The notes under the pieces were generated by a model. That model made no database searches and was not told the origin of the DNA. It worked only from the letters and a program-made list of their open reading frames with translations. Both the position numbers and the translations under genes were made by a program. From the NCBI RefSeq assembly GCF_018223345.1, contig NZ_CP073587.1, forward strand, positions 717,001-781,000: a stretch of 64,000 nucleotides of DNA, in the 5' to 3' direction. Source of the DNA: Shewanella yunxiaonensis. Lineage in GTDB: Bacteria > Pseudomonadota > Gammaproteobacteria > Enterobacterales > Shewanellaceae. Positions within the stretch are counted from its first letter, which is position 1, and the number at the start of each line of letters is the position of its first letter. Positions 28,861 through 38,704 of the stretch are shown piece by piece.

Positions 28861-29739
28861 TCAGCGGCCAATGAGGATCTCGGTTTGTCTCGGGATCCGA
28901 CTTAAATCAAACTGACTGACGGCTTGTGCCAGCATTTTGGTGGGGTCATCTGCAATTACTGCAGGTTGCCCGAGAAATAACAGCGCTTGCTGCAATGCAA
29001 CATGTGGATGGCGTTTATCCAATGCTTGTGCGTGATTTTGCTTGGACAGCTTAAATCCCTGTTTTAAGCACGCTAATGGCAGATGCATAAACTGTGGTAA
29101 TGGCAATCCGAGTTGGCAGTAGAGGCTGAGCTGCCGACAGCTGGCCTCCAATAGATCGGCGCCGCGCACAATTTCGGTTACGCCCTGATAGGCGTCATCC
29201 AGTACGACGGCGAGCTGGTAGGCGTATAAACCATCGCTGCGCTGAATCGCAAAATCTTCACTCGCAAAGGCGCCGTCTACTTGTACATTTCCTAACAGCA
29301 GATCGTCAAAGCGAGCTATCTTTTGTTGGTTATAAAGACGGACTGCGCCTTCGCTGAGTTTGCGATTGCGGCAGCGGCCATCATAGATACCGTGCATCTC
29401 TTCCTGAATTTGCTTACGGCTACATTGGCAAAAATAGGCATCACCCTTAGCTAACAATTGATCAATACACTGCTGATAAGCATTAAAGCGCTGACTCTGG
29501 TACAACACTTTGTCATCCCAGTGCAGACCATATAGTTCCAAGGTTCGACGGATGTCGTCAGCCGCACCTTCAACCTCTCGTGGGGGATCGATATCTTCAA
29601 TGCGCAGCAACCATTTGCCATTACACGCGCGGGCACGCAGATAGCTACCGAGTGCGGCAATCAGAGAACCAAAATGCAGGGGACCGGATGGGGATGGCGC
29701 GAAACGCCCGACGTAGGCCGGTCTGGTGGTGATATTCAT
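28861..29739 (-). CDS. gluQ: Glutamyl-Q tRNA(Asp) synthetase GluQ
   Basis: The 292-residue paralogue of glutamyl-tRNA synthetase lacks the anticodon-binding domain and glutamylates queuosine on tRNA-Asp. The catalytic start is YVGRFAPSPSGPLHFGSL, the KMSKS-like loop is FKLSKQNHAQ, and a zinc site is suggested by FCQCSRKQI and YDGRC. ATG at 29739 gives the normal N-terminus; the frame is open upstream to a TTG. It lies between dksA and pcnB as in E. coli. Confidence 0.94.
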   Translation of the reverse strand: MNITTRPAYVGRFAPSPSGPLHFGSLIAALGSYLRARACNGKWLLRIEDIDPPREVEGAADDIRRTLELYGLHWDDKVLYQSQRFNAYQQCIDQLLAKGDAYFCQCSRKQIQEEMHGIYDGRCRNRKLSEGAVRLYNQQKIARFDDLLLGNVQVDGAFASEDFAIQRSDGLYAYQLAVVLDDAYQGVTEIVRGADLLEASCRQLSLYCQLGLPLPQFMHLPLACLKQGFKLSKQNHAQALDKRHPHVALQQALLFLGQPAVIADDPTKMLAQAVSQFDLSRIPRQTEILIGR

Positions 29740-29802
29740 ATCGTGACCAACGGCAACATCAACGCGGGGCAAAAGTGAACCCCGCGCTATTTGAGGCAGA
29801 AA

Positions 29803-30246
29803 TTAACCTGCCATCTGTTTTTCTTTAATTTCAGCGAGCGTCTTACAGTCGATACACAGATCAGCGGTAGGACGGGCTTCCAGACGACGGATACCAATCT
29901 CTACACCACAGGATTCACAAAAACCGAAATCATCGTCTTCGATTTTTTTCAGTGTTTTTTCAATCTTTTTGATCAGCTTACGTTCACGGTCACGAGCACG
30001 CAGTTCCAAACTGAACTCTTCTTCCTGGGCGGCACGGTCTACCGGATCAGGAAAGTTAGCTGCTTCGTCCTGCATGTGCGTTACGGTACGATCAACTTCG
30101 TGACGCAACTGTTTACGCCAGGCTTCCAGAATGGCTTTAAAGTGCGCCAACTGTTTAGGGTTCATGTACTCCTCACCAGGTTGTTCCTGATAAGGACTCA
30201 GACCAGCGATAGCGAGTACACCAAGTGTTTTAGTGCCTTCAGGCAT
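29803..30246 (-). CDS. dksA: RNA polymerase-binding transcription factor DksA
   Basis: The 147-residue protein inserts into the RNA polymerase secondary channel and, with ppGpp, controls rRNA and amino-acid promoters. The coiled coil carries the tip acidic pair D67 and D70 ([11 protein letters not shown]). The zinc finger has C110, C113, C131 and C134 (FCESC, LCIDC). Length and sequence agree with E. coli DksA (151 aa). Confidence 0.97.
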   Translation of the reverse strand: MPEGTKTLGVLAIAGLSPYQEQPGEEYMNPKQLAHFKAILEAWRKQLRHEVDRTVTHMQDEAANFPDPVDRAAQEEEFSLELRARDRERKLIKKIEKTLKKIEDDDFGFCESCGVEIGIRRLEARPTADLCIDCKTLAEIKEKQMAG

Positions 30247-30413
30247 AACGCATCTCCTGTTTCAATTTGCGTCATAGGGCGTTTTTGAGAACGGCCGCTA
30301 TCTATAGCAGAATCTTTTTACCTAGGCAAACATTTCCAAAAATAGGTGATCATATATTTGAATATGTCTGCTAATTTCCATTTGAGCAAACTTTTACGTT
30401 ATTTTTCCCGCTT

Positions 30414-31118
30414 TTAATCCAGAAACGGTAACTGCCTTTCTACACAAAACTCCTGCGAGCTCAGGGAAGTAGCGTACACTAGCACTTCAACACCCAAAGT
30501 CTGTGCCTGAGCAAGCAAGTCCGCATAATCCGGGTCAATATGCCGTGCTGCGGTGACTTTTTTGATGCCTGTATGCTGGACGAGGAACAGTAGCACTCCC
30601 CGATACCCTTTTTCTACTACTGACATCAATTCTCTTACATGTTTTTGACCCCGAACGGTGACTGCGTCTGGAAAATAACCACAATCGCCTTCCAGCAGTG
30701 TCGTATTTTTAACTTCGACATAGCAGTCTGGCTTTTCACCATCACTGAGAAAAATGTCAATTCGACTATTTTCCTCGCCATAAGGGACTTCTCGACGCAG
30801 ACAAGCATAGCCCTGTAGTTCACTGATAACACCGCTGCGGATCCCTTCCTCTGCCAGCTCATTCGCTCTGCCGGTATTGACACCTATCAGCTGCCCATCC
30901 GGGTTCTTTATCAATTCCCAGGTGCCAGGATATTTGCGTTTGGGATTTGCTGATAATGAGTACCAAACAGAGCCCCCGGGAAACTGGCAGTTTTTCATCG
31001 AGCCGGTATTGGGACAGTGCAGCGTTATCTGTTGTCCATCAGGCAACTGCACATCGGCTAAAAAACGTTTGTAACGTTTTACAAGTGTAGCCTGTTGTAG
31101 TGGCGGGCTGAACTTCAT
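30414..31118 (-). CDS. sfsA: SfsA family DNA-binding protein / putative nuclease
   Basis: The 234-residue protein matches SfsA. Landmarks are [34 protein letters not shown] and the restriction-endonuclease-like core [10 protein letters not shown] with [10 protein letters not shown]. coli SfsA was described as a sugar-fermentation stimulation protein that binds DNA; the fold suggests nuclease activity. It is upstream of dksA on the same strand, as in E. coli. Confidence 0.92.
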   Translation of the reverse strand: MKFSPPLQQATLVKRYKRFLADVQLPDGQQITLHCPNTGSMKNCQFPGGSVWYSLSANPKRKYPGTWELIKNPDGQLIGVNTGRANELAEEGIRSGVISELQGYACLRREVPYGEENSRIDIFLSDGEKPDCYVEVKNTTLLEGDCGYFPDAVTVRGQKHVRELMSVVEKGYRGVLLFLVQHTGIKKVTAARHIDPDYADLLAQAQTLGVEVLVYATSLSSQEFCVERQLPFLD

Positions 31119-31284
31119 AACCTCACCTTATTACCTTACCGCTAAAAATGAAAACGCCACAGCCTAGCAGGCTTTACGGTTTCTCACAAATATCTGTGCT
31201 GCGACAACTTTAGCCCTCTGGCCTGATGCTATACACTGACAGCAATAAGCACTGTTAGGTGCTGGTTGTTAACAAGGATATATC

Positions 31285-32562
31285 ATGGATCAAGTAATGA
31301 AGGTGGTACTGACTGATCAGGCCGCCGCAGCCGTTTGGGGAAAGGCTGATTTGAGTTTTGCTGGCGATGGCGCACTCATCCACCGGTCAGAAGATATGCC
31401 GTTACGCAGTGTGCAGAAGGCTGCCCGCAAGTTGCGTAATCAGGGCGTGAGCAACGTACAACTGGAAGGCCCGTTATGGGATGTGAATAGCCAATGGGCA
31501 TTTCATCAGGGGTTTGTGACTGCCAAGGGCGGACATACTATTGCTTGGACGGGGGATGAAGCCCAGCTACAGGAACTGGCGCTGCGTGCCAGCTGCAGTA
31601 ATTACGCGCGACAGTTAATTAATGAAACACCTGAAAACCTCTCACCGGTAAAACTCGCGCTGGCGGCCGCAGCATGGTTGCAGCAGCTAGGTGGCGCGCG
31701 CATTAACTATCGTATTACCGAAGGCGAAGAGCTGCTGGCACAGCAATGGGCCGGTATTTATGCCGTTGGCCGTGGTAGCGAACGAGCGCCAGCACTGTTG
31801 GAATTGGACTACAACCCAGCTGGTCCAGATGCACCGGTGGCGGTGGCATTGGTCGGCAAGGGCATTACGTTTGATTCCGGTGGTTACAGCCTGAAAAGTT
31901 CTCAGGGTATGCTCGGCATGAAAGCTGATATGGGGGGCGCTGCCACCGTAACCGCCGCCTTGGGATTAGCCATTCAACGCGGCCTGAACAAACGGGTTAA
32001 ACTGTATCTATGCTGTGCTGAAAACCTCGTAAGTGGTCATGCCTATAAACTCGGGGATATTATTACCTACAAAAATGGCACTACGGTTGAAGTGGTGAAC
32101 ACTGATGCGGAAGGTCGCTTGGTGCTGGCTGATGGTTTGCAGGCGGCTACTGAAGCTAAAGCTGGGCTTATCATTGATGCTGCCACACTGACCGGTGCCG
32201 CGGTAATGGCGGTCAGCAGCAACTACAATGCAATCTTTTCGCCGCAGAAAGCGGTATTGCAGCTGGCGGCAGAAAAGGCTGAAAGTGTCGCTGAACATGT
32301 ATGGCCACTGCCATTAGATCCTTGGCACAAAGAGATGTGTCCGTCCGCGTATGCTGATACTGCCAATAGCCGCCCGGTAAAAGGTGGTGGCGCCGGTGGT
32401 GCATCGAATGCCGCAGCCTTTTTGTGGCGCTTTGTCGGAAAGGATATTCCATGGTTACACATCGACCTTGCCGCAGCATTTGAAGATGATGCCGGTTCTT
32501 TGTGGGCAGCCGGCGCAACTACTCATGGCATGCTCACCATCGCCGAGATGTTGATGGACTAA
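31285..32562 (+). CDS. pepB: Aminopeptidase PepB (M17 leucyl aminopeptidase family)
   Basis: The 425-residue metallopeptidase has the two-metal M17 core: VGKGITFDSGGYSLK (Lys and Asp ligands), MKADMGGAA and the signature NTDAEGRLVLAD (residues ~270-281). Length matches E. coli PepB (427 aa) more closely than PepA (503 aa), since the large N-terminal domain is short. It is inserted between sfsA and thpR relative to E. coli. AAGGATATATC precedes the ATG. Confidence 0.9.
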   Translation: MDQVMKVVLTDQAAAAVWGKADLSFAGDGALIHRSEDMPLRSVQKAARKLRNQGVSNVQLEGPLWDVNSQWAFHQGFVTAKGGHTIAWTGDEAQLQELALRASCSNYARQLINETPENLSPVKLALAAAAWLQQLGGARINYRITEGEELLAQQWAGIYAVGRGSERAPALLELDYNPAGPDAPVAVALVGKGITFDSGGYSLKSSQGMLGMKADMGGAATVTAALGLAIQRGLNKRVKLYLCCAENLVSGHAYKLGDIITYKNGTTVEVVNTDAEGRLVLADGLQAATEAKAGLIIDAATLTGAAVMAVSSNYNAIFSPQKAVLQLAAEKAESVAEHVWPLPLDPWHKEMCPSAYADTANSRPVKGGGAGGASNAAAFLWRFVGKDIPWLHIDLAAAFEDDAGSLWAAGATTHGMLTIAEMLMD

Positions 32563-32582
32563 GTAAGCCCAACACAAGAATG

Positions 32583-32604
32583 GGCCGCCTAAATGGCGGC
32601 CTTT
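32583..32604 (+). terminator. Terminator after pepB
   Basis: GGCCGCC and GGCGGCC form a seven-pair stem with loop TAAAT, followed by TTT. The T tract is short, so termination may be partial. Confidence 0.7.
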
Positions 32605-32636
32605 CTGATCATATGAATGGCAACGGGAGTTAATGG

Positions 32637-33098
32637 ATGCCGATCCGTGCAGCAAAAGTACATGATGCTGAAGCTTTGTGGGAGTTGCGTAATCAAGCAA
32701 TTCTGGCAGGCTGCCGAGGATATTACCCCGCCGCTGTGTTATCGCGCTGGACTGATGGTGCAATGCCCCAAGGGTTTGCACAGATGGTGGCTGGCGAGTT
32801 TTATCTGCTGCAGCTGCAACAAGAGATTGTAGCGTGCGGTATGCTGGACGTGACAAACCATAAAGTTGAAGCGCTGTTTGTCAAACCCGATACCATGGGC
32901 AAAGGTTATGGTCGACAGATGCTGAACCATCTGGAACAACAGGCGTTTGCGCTAAATATACGCAAATTAGTACTGGAGTCCTCGCTGAACGCTGTGACCT
33001 TTTACCAACGCTGTGGCTGGCGGTCACTGGGTCATGCTCGCTACCACTCTCCGAAAGGAATTACGCTGGATTGCATGCGGATGGAGAAAAGGCTGTAA
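32637..33098 (+). CDS. GNAT-family N-acetyltransferase
   Basis: The 153-residue GNAT protein shows VEALFVKPDTMGKGYGRQML (residues ~71-90, motif A with the acetyl-CoA loop MGKGYGRQ) and LVLESSLNAVTFYQRCGW (motif B). It lies 74 bases after pepB and converges with thpR nine bases away. Its acceptor is unknown. Confidence 0.85.
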   Translation: MPIRAAKVHDAEALWELRNQAILAGCRGYYPAAVLSRWTDGAMPQGFAQMVAGEFYLLQLQQEIVACGMLDVTNHKVEALFVKPDTMGKGYGRQMLNHLEQQAFALNIRKLVLESSLNAVTFYQRCGWRSLGHARYHSPKGITLDCMRMEKRL

Positions 33099-33107
33099 CA
33101 GCGTCGT

Positions 33108-33638
33108 TCAAATAAGTGGCCAACGCTGTAAGATCCGGTACTCGACGCCCGTGGTGGTACTGACAGAGTGGTAGAGATTTAAGGTCGTCGGCGACAGCTG
33201 TAGTGCATCAGGTACAACAGGATGCTGTAAACGTTTCGCTTTTCTCAATAAGGTAATATGTGGTCGGTAACTGTGTTCTTTGGGCGTCAGTCCCAGCGTT
33301 TCTGACAAATCGGCTGCGGCATTGGCCAGCGTTATCAGGGGGGCCTCGGCGTTACCGGTTAAACATAAAATTTTCGGTTTGGGCCAGAGTTGTAGTTGTG
33401 AAAGCGCGACACTAAATCGCTTTAACGGCAATTTAGGCACTTCAAACAATAACTGTTGTTTGACTGGTGCCGTTGTCTGGCCGAGGAACACCAGTGTCAT
33501 ATGTAAGTTGTCGGCAGCGACCCGCCGTGCACCATGACATACGGCTAAGCACGTTTGCTGTAAGGTAATTAACTGCTGCAGTTGTTGGCGTTCAATAGCA
33601 AATCCTAAAAATAACCGTTGTGGTGCTGCCGTGGTCAA
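33108..33638 (-). CDS. thpR: RNA 2',3'-cyclic phosphodiesterase ThpR (LigT)
   Basis: The 176-residue 2H phosphoesterase has both catalytic HxT motifs, NLHMTLVFLG (residues ~44-53) and RPHITLLRKA. The start is TTG at 33638, supported by AAAGGA about ten bases upstream and by RLFLGFAIE at the expected distance from the N-terminus. E. coli thpR lies in the same region, next to sfsA and hrpB. Confidence 0.93.
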   Translation of the reverse strand: MTTAAPQRLFLGFAIERQQLQQLITLQQTCLAVCHGARRVAADNLHMTLVFLGQTTAPVKQQLLFEVPKLPLKRFSVALSQLQLWPKPKILCLTGNAEAPLITLANAAADLSETLGLTPKEHSYRPHITLLRKAKRLQHPVVPDALQLSPTTLNLYHSVSTTTGVEYRILQRWPLI

Positions 33639-33769
33639 AACGCGTTCCTTTATTGTTGAGCTCTTAGGCTAATGATAACGCCTGTCTTATTTGCTGCCAG
33701 CTCCGGTTAGCCAGCGACGGCGAAACTGGGTAAACTGTCAGCCAATTTTTTATCGCCAGTTAAGATCAT

Positions 33770-36307
33770 TTGGACGCGTTACCTATTCAATCTCTGTTAC
33801 CGCAAGTGCGGCAGGCATTGATCTCAAGCAATCAGCTTATTATTGAAGCCCCAACCGGTGCCGGTAAATCTACGGCGTTGCCGTTTGCCATGCTTGATTG
33901 GCCAGAAATTAATGGCCGAATTTTGATGCTGGAGCCGCGCCGGGTTGCCGCCCGCAGTATCGCGGCTTATCTGGCGCGTAATCGCCAGCAATCGCTTGGT
34001 CAAGATATCGGTTTTCGCGTCCGTGGTGACACGCGTGTTGGCAGCAACACTAAGCTGGAGATCATTACTGAAGGCATTTTGACGCGAATGATCCAGCAGG
34101 ACCCCACGCTTGAGGGGGTCGCGGTAGTGATCTTTGATGAAATCCATGAACGGCATCTCACTACCGATCTTGGTCTAGCACTGGCGCTGGAAGTGCAGGC
34201 TTCACTCCGGGACGACCTCAAAATAGTGGCGATGTCCGCCACCCTGCAAGGGCTGGATTTTACCAAGTTAATGCCACAGGCGATGCACCTTTGCAGTGAC
34301 GGGCGGAGTTTCCCTGTCAGCATAAGCTATAGTGCTCCACCGACAAATCTGCGCGATAGCAACACTATGCCCTCTTGGCTCAGTCATATGGGAAAGGTCA
34401 TTCTTGCGATGTTCAATGACGCCGCAACATTGGGTGTCAGTGAGCCACAGCAGCGCGGTTCGTTGCTGGCCTTTTTACCGGGACGAGCCGAAATTTTGAA
34501 ATTACAGGATTATCTCGCGTCCAGACTGCCACAAGATGTCACCCTTCACCCGCTTTACGGTGAGTTACCGGCAGAATTGCAGGATGCGGCGATTGCACCG
34601 CCAACGCGAGGACAACGCAAGCTGGTGTTATCGACCAACGTGGCGGAATCGAGTCTCACCATCGAAGGGATCACTATGGTGGTCGACAGTGGCTATCGTC
34701 GGCAAGCGAGTTTCAATCCGCGTACCGGTGTGACCCGCCTTGGACTGAAGCGTATCAGTCAGGCATCAGCGCAGCAGCGTGCTGGTCGTGCCGGTCGTCT
34801 CAGTGCTGGCTTTTGTTTGCGGTTATGGCCACAGGAAGAACAAGGGCGTTTGGCTGCGGCCGATGATCCGGAAATTCTTAGCGGAGATTTGCTACCGGTA
34901 GTGCTGGAAGCTGCAAACTGGGGCGTGAAATCTTTAGCCGAATTACCGTTGTTGACCCAGCCAAATCCCGGTAATGAAGCGGTTGCCTGGGAATTATTAG
35001 CCGCACTGGAGTTGGTCGATGAAACGCATAAGCTGACGGCACATGGCCGGGCAGCGTATCAATTTGGCGCGTCACCACGGCTGGCACACATGATGGTAAA
35101 AGCCCAGCTAATGACACGTGGCAGTGATGACCAACAGTTATTGGGCTTGGCCTGTTTATTGGCCGCATTACTAGCGGGGCGCGCCAGCGGTGGCCCGGGT
35201 TGTGATGTATTGGATAAGCTACCATCACTGCTTCGCGGACCAGACAATCATCAGGTCAAGCAATGGCTAACTCGCTGTCAGCTACGCGAGTCTCCAGCGC
35301 ATTACCTCAAGGCTGCCAACAATTATGATGTCGCGTTATTGCTGGCACTGGCTTATCCCGACAGAATCGCCAGAGCTCGTGGTCAGGCAGGGTTTTTACT
35401 GGCGAATGGCACCGGGGTAACGGTGGACAGTCAGGATGCACTCGCTAGTGCCGAGTGGTTGGTCGTCGCCGATTTTCAGGAACAAGAGGGACGTAGCAGC
35501 GGACGGGCATATCTTGCCGCGATGTTGCCGCCGGCGCTGCTAACAACGGAACTGGCTTTTTTGTGCCATTGGCAAGAAGAAGCCGGCTGGGATGATGCTA
35601 AAGCCCGTTTCTCTGCGGAGCGGCAATTACGGCTCGGCAAATTAATTTTGAAACGTGAAGCGTTACCCAAAGTTGATAAGCAACTAAAAAGGCAGGCATT
35701 GCTGACTGTGATCCGCCAGCGGGGGCTGAATTTGCTGAATCTCGACGATCGGGTGAGACAGTTACAGTTCAGGTTAACCCTTGCACAATCTGAAGATCCA
35801 ACGCTGTTCCCGGATTGTAGTGACAGCGCGCTATTAGATTCGTTAGACGCGTGGTTAGGACCGTATCTGGATGACATCTCACAACTTAAGCAGTTGGCGG
35901 AGTTGGATATTTATGGGTTACTGTTGAACCGATTATCCTGGGCTGCTCGGCAGCAGCTAGAGGAATGGTTGCCAGGACATTGGCCGATGGCAACCGGTAC
36001 CCATGCACCAATTCGCTATGATGATAGCGGTCGTGCGTTGCTGAGTGTGCGTTTACAGGAAGCGCTAGGGATGTCAGACAGTCCAAAACTGCTTAAGGGG
36101 AAACTGTCCGTGACCATGGAGTTATTATCTCCGGCACAACGACCGCTGGCATTGACCGCTGATCTCGCCAGTTTCTGGCGTGGTCCGTATGAAGAGGTCA
36201 AAAAAGAGATGCGGGGTCGTTATCCTAAGCATTTATGGCCAGACGATCCGGCAAATACCCTGCCGACGAAATACACCAAGAAAAGAATGGGGACTATGTC
36301 GTCCTGA
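33770..36307 (+). CDS. hrpB: ATP-dependent helicase HrpB
   Basis: The 845-residue DEAH-family helicase has motif I EAPTGAGKST (residues ~26-35), motif II DEIHER, motif III SATLQG, and motif VI QQRAGRAGR. The C-terminal HrpB-specific domain is present through the end. The frame opens at TTG 33770, right where DALPIQSLLPQVRQAL begins, and there is no ATG alternative nearby. E. coli HrpB is about 810 aa. mrcB follows 12 bases later, as in E. coli. Confidence 0.94.
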   Translation: MDALPIQSLLPQVRQALISSNQLIIEAPTGAGKSTALPFAMLDWPEINGRILMLEPRRVAARSIAAYLARNRQQSLGQDIGFRVRGDTRVGSNTKLEIITEGILTRMIQQDPTLEGVAVVIFDEIHERHLTTDLGLALALEVQASLRDDLKIVAMSATLQGLDFTKLMPQAMHLCSDGRSFPVSISYSAPPTNLRDSNTMPSWLSHMGKVILAMFNDAATLGVSEPQQRGSLLAFLPGRAEILKLQDYLASRLPQDVTLHPLYGELPAELQDAAIAPPTRGQRKLVLSTNVAESSLTIEGITMVVDSGYRRQASFNPRTGVTRLGLKRISQASAQQRAGRAGRLSAGFCLRLWPQEEQGRLAAADDPEILSGDLLPVVLEAANWGVKSLAELPLLTQPNPGNEAVAWELLAALELVDETHKLTAHGRAAYQFGASPRLAHMMVKAQLMTRGSDDQQLLGLACLLAALLAGRASGGPGCDVLDKLPSLLRGPDNHQVKQWLTRCQLRESPAHYLKAANNYDVALLLALAYPDRIARARGQAGFLLANGTGVTVDSQDALASAEWLVVADFQEQEGRSSGRAYLAAMLPPALLTTELAFLCHWQEEAGWDDAKARFSAERQLRLGKLILKREALPKVDKQLKRQALLTVIRQRGLNLLNLDDRVRQLQFRLTLAQSEDPTLFPDCSDSALLDSLDAWLGPYLDDISQLKQLAELDIYGLLLNRLSWAARQQLEEWLPGHWPMATGTHAPIRYDDSGRALLSVRLQEALGMSDSPKLLKGKLSVTMELLSPAQRPLALTADLASFWRGPYEEVKKEMRGRYPKHLWPDDPANTLPTKYTKKRMGTMSS

Positions 36308-36319
36308 TGTGGAATTATC

Positions 36320-38644
36320 ATGACAACTGCGAAAAATAACCGAAAGCCCACTAACAAAAAGCCCGCCAAAAAGGCGGCTGCCAGCGGTAACTCTAGCTTT
36401 TGGGGCGGATTTTGGTCCGTAGGCTGGAAACTAGCATTGGTCACTACCGCGGTGCTGGCGGTTTATTGTATCTACCTGGATCAGATCATCGCCCGCAAAT
36501 TTGAAGGGCAGAAATGGTATCTGCCGGCGCAGATTTTCAGCCGTTCGATGGCGTTATACCCCGGTGCGCCGGTCAGTCACGGACAGTTCATCGATGAACT
36601 GAAACTGCTGGGTTATCGTAAAGTGGCAAATCCCAGGCAGATCGGCGAGTTTTCAGCGTCATCCAGCCGCGTGGAATTGTGGCGTCGACCGTTTTTACAC
36701 CCTGAAGGTCAGCAACCGGCACAGCAGGTGATGGTGAGCTTCGATGTTAATGGGGTGGCGTCAGTTGAGCGCCTGAGCGATCATCGGCAATTGGCGGTGT
36801 TTCATCTGGAGCCGGTATTACTCGATCGGATTGTGACCGGTGATGGCGAAGATCGGTTGTTTGTCCCGACGAAGGAGATCCCTGAAACCGTGGTGGAAGG
36901 CTTGATCCTGACCGAAGATCGCAGTTTTTACGAACACTATGGCATTAATCCGCTGGCAATTGTGCGGGCGGCGATGGTGAACCTCAGCGCCGGGCGCACC
37001 GTGCAGGGGGGCTCAACGTTGACCCAGCAGTTGGCCAAGAATTTCTTTCTTTCCAGTGAACGCTCGCTGATCCGCAAGATCCGTGAAGCCCTGATGGCCG
37101 TGATCATTGATGCGCGCTACAGCAAACAGGAAATCCTCGAAGCCTATCTGAATGAAGTTTACATGGGGCAGGACCATAACCGGGCAATTCACGGCATGGG
37201 GTTGGCCTCCCAATTTTATTTTGGCCGACCGATCGGCGAGCTGACCGTCGCACAACAGGCGCTATTAGTGGCAGAGATTAAAGGTCCGTCTTATTACAAC
37301 CCTTGGCGTTATCCGCAGCGGGCTCAGGAACGGCGCGATCTGGTGCTGCGACTGATGATGGAAGGCAACAAAATTAATGTGGATCAATACAAGGTGGCAG
37401 TGTCATCCCCGCTGGGGCTACGTAATGCGGCGCGGCCTGTGCATCAGAAACTGCCGGCCTTTTTTGCACGAGTAAAGCAGGAGCTGCGTGACCGTTACGG
37501 TGATGCATTACTGAAGCAGTCCGGGATTAAGGTATATACCACGCTCGATCCGTTAGCGCAGGAAGCTGCTGAAAAAGCGGTGAGTGCGACCCTCAAATCT
37601 CTCGATAGTAAAAACAGTGGCCTACAGGCGGGTATGGTGGTAACTGAACGTTACACCTATGGCATAGCCGCGATGGTGGGGGACCGTAATCCTGGTTATG
37701 ACGGTTATGATCGGGCGGAAGAGATCCGTCGTCCAATCGGTTCATTGGTGAAACCGTTTGTCTATGCTACCGCACTGGCGCAGGGCACAAAATATAACCT
37801 GTTTACCCCGTTAAAAGATGAACCCATTACCCTGAAAAACGAACAGGGGCAGACCTGGTCACCCAAAAATGATGATCGACAATTTAGCGGACAAGTGCCG
37901 TTACTGACAGCGCTGACCAACTCAATGAACGTGCCGACGGTGAACCTCGGGATGGCAATAGGTCTGGATGCCATCGCAACGACGCTGCGGCAATCGGGGT
38001 GGAGTGAGTCAGTGCCTGCTTATCCATCAATGTTGTTGGGTGCCGTCAACGGTTCTCCGTTAATGGTGGCGCAGATTTATCAGACATTGGCGAACAATGG
38101 TCATTATCGGCAGTTAAATGCGGTTACCGCAGTGCTAGATAAAGACAATCAGCCTTTACAAGTCAGTTACTTACCCCAGAGCGAAGCAATTGACCCCGCG
38201 GTGAATTATCTGGTGCAGTATGCCTTAACCCAAGTTGTCCAGTCCGGCACGGCTGCTAAACTCGGTGCGGCATTCCCGGGGGTGACGCTCGCAGGTAAAA
38301 CCGGCACCAGTAACGACCAACGTGATTCCTGGTTTGCTGGATTTGATGAACGTAACGTGGCCGCAATCTGGGTTGGCCGTGACGACAATGGTAAAACCGG
38401 GCTTTATGGCAGCAGCGGTGCGATGGCGATCTATCGTAATTTCCTGAATGAGCGTGCGCCACTGTCGCTGCGGTTACCGCCGGTAAACGGTGTGGTGCAA
38501 GGATATTTTGATCGCGATACCGGGATTGCTAGGCAACGGGATTGCCGCGCCGTGGTGGCGGCACCAGCATTGGCTGACAGTTATCATCCGGCAGATAATT
38601 GCGGTGATTCTTCACCGTGGTGGAAACGTATGTTCGGTGGCTGA
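36320..38644 (+). CDS. mrcB: Penicillin-binding protein 1B MrcB
   Basis: The 774-residue bifunctional peptidoglycan synthase has a short Lys-rich cytoplasmic tail, one membrane helix (~35-55), a UB2H-like region (~65-165), the glycosyltransferase domain with E199 in TEDRSFYEHYG and GGSTLTQQLAKN, and the transpeptidase domain with S475 (SLVK), S535-M-N, and K660-T-G. The UB2H region is where LpoB docks in E. coli; an lpoB gene lies about 6 kb downstream. It is coupled to hrpB. Confidence 0.96.
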   Translation: MTTAKNNRKPTNKKPAKKAAASGNSSFWGGFWSVGWKLALVTTAVLAVYCIYLDQIIARKFEGQKWYLPAQIFSRSMALYPGAPVSHGQFIDELKLLGYRKVANPRQIGEFSASSSRVELWRRPFLHPEGQQPAQQVMVSFDVNGVASVERLSDHRQLAVFHLEPVLLDRIVTGDGEDRLFVPTKEIPETVVEGLILTEDRSFYEHYGINPLAIVRAAMVNLSAGRTVQGGSTLTQQLAKNFFLSSERSLIRKIREALMAVIIDARYSKQEILEAYLNEVYMGQDHNRAIHGMGLASQFYFGRPIGELTVAQQALLVAEIKGPSYYNPWRYPQRAQERRDLVLRLMMEGNKINVDQYKVAVSSPLGLRNAARPVHQKLPAFFARVKQELRDRYGDALLKQSGIKVYTTLDPLAQEAAEKAVSATLKSLDSKNSGLQAGMVVTERYTYGIAAMVGDRNPGYDGYDRAEEIRRPIGSLVKPFVYATALAQGTKYNLFTPLKDEPITLKNEQGQTWSPKNDDRQFSGQVPLLTALTNSMNVPTVNLGMAIGLDAIATTLRQSGWSESVPAYPSMLLGAVNGSPLMVAQIYQTLANNGHYRQLNAVTAVLDKDNQPLQVSYLPQSEAIDPAVNYLVQYALTQVVQSGTAAKLGAAFPGVTLAGKTGTSNDQRDSWFAGFDERNVAAIWVGRDDNGKTGLYGSSGAMAIYRNFLNERAPLSLRLPPVNGVVQGYFDRDTGIARQRDCRAVVAAPALADSYHPADNCGDSSPWWKRMFGG

Positions 38645-38668
38645 ACCGCCTTTTTACGGATAACAAAA

Positions 38669-38692
38669 GGGCCACACTGGTGGCCCGTTTTA
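38669..38692. terminator. Terminator between mrcB and dsbA
   Basis: GGGCCAC and GTGGCCC enclose ACTG and are followed by GTTTTA; AAAA precedes the stem, so it can work for both converging genes. Confidence 0.85.
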
Positions 38693-38704
38693 CCTCATTG
38701 CTCG

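Noticed and set aside
30314..30340. PurR-like sequence near AGGCAAACATTTCC upstream of dksA
   Set aside because: The match is partial and dksA is not a known purine regulon member; a CCTAGGCAAA match near 12799 looks like chance.
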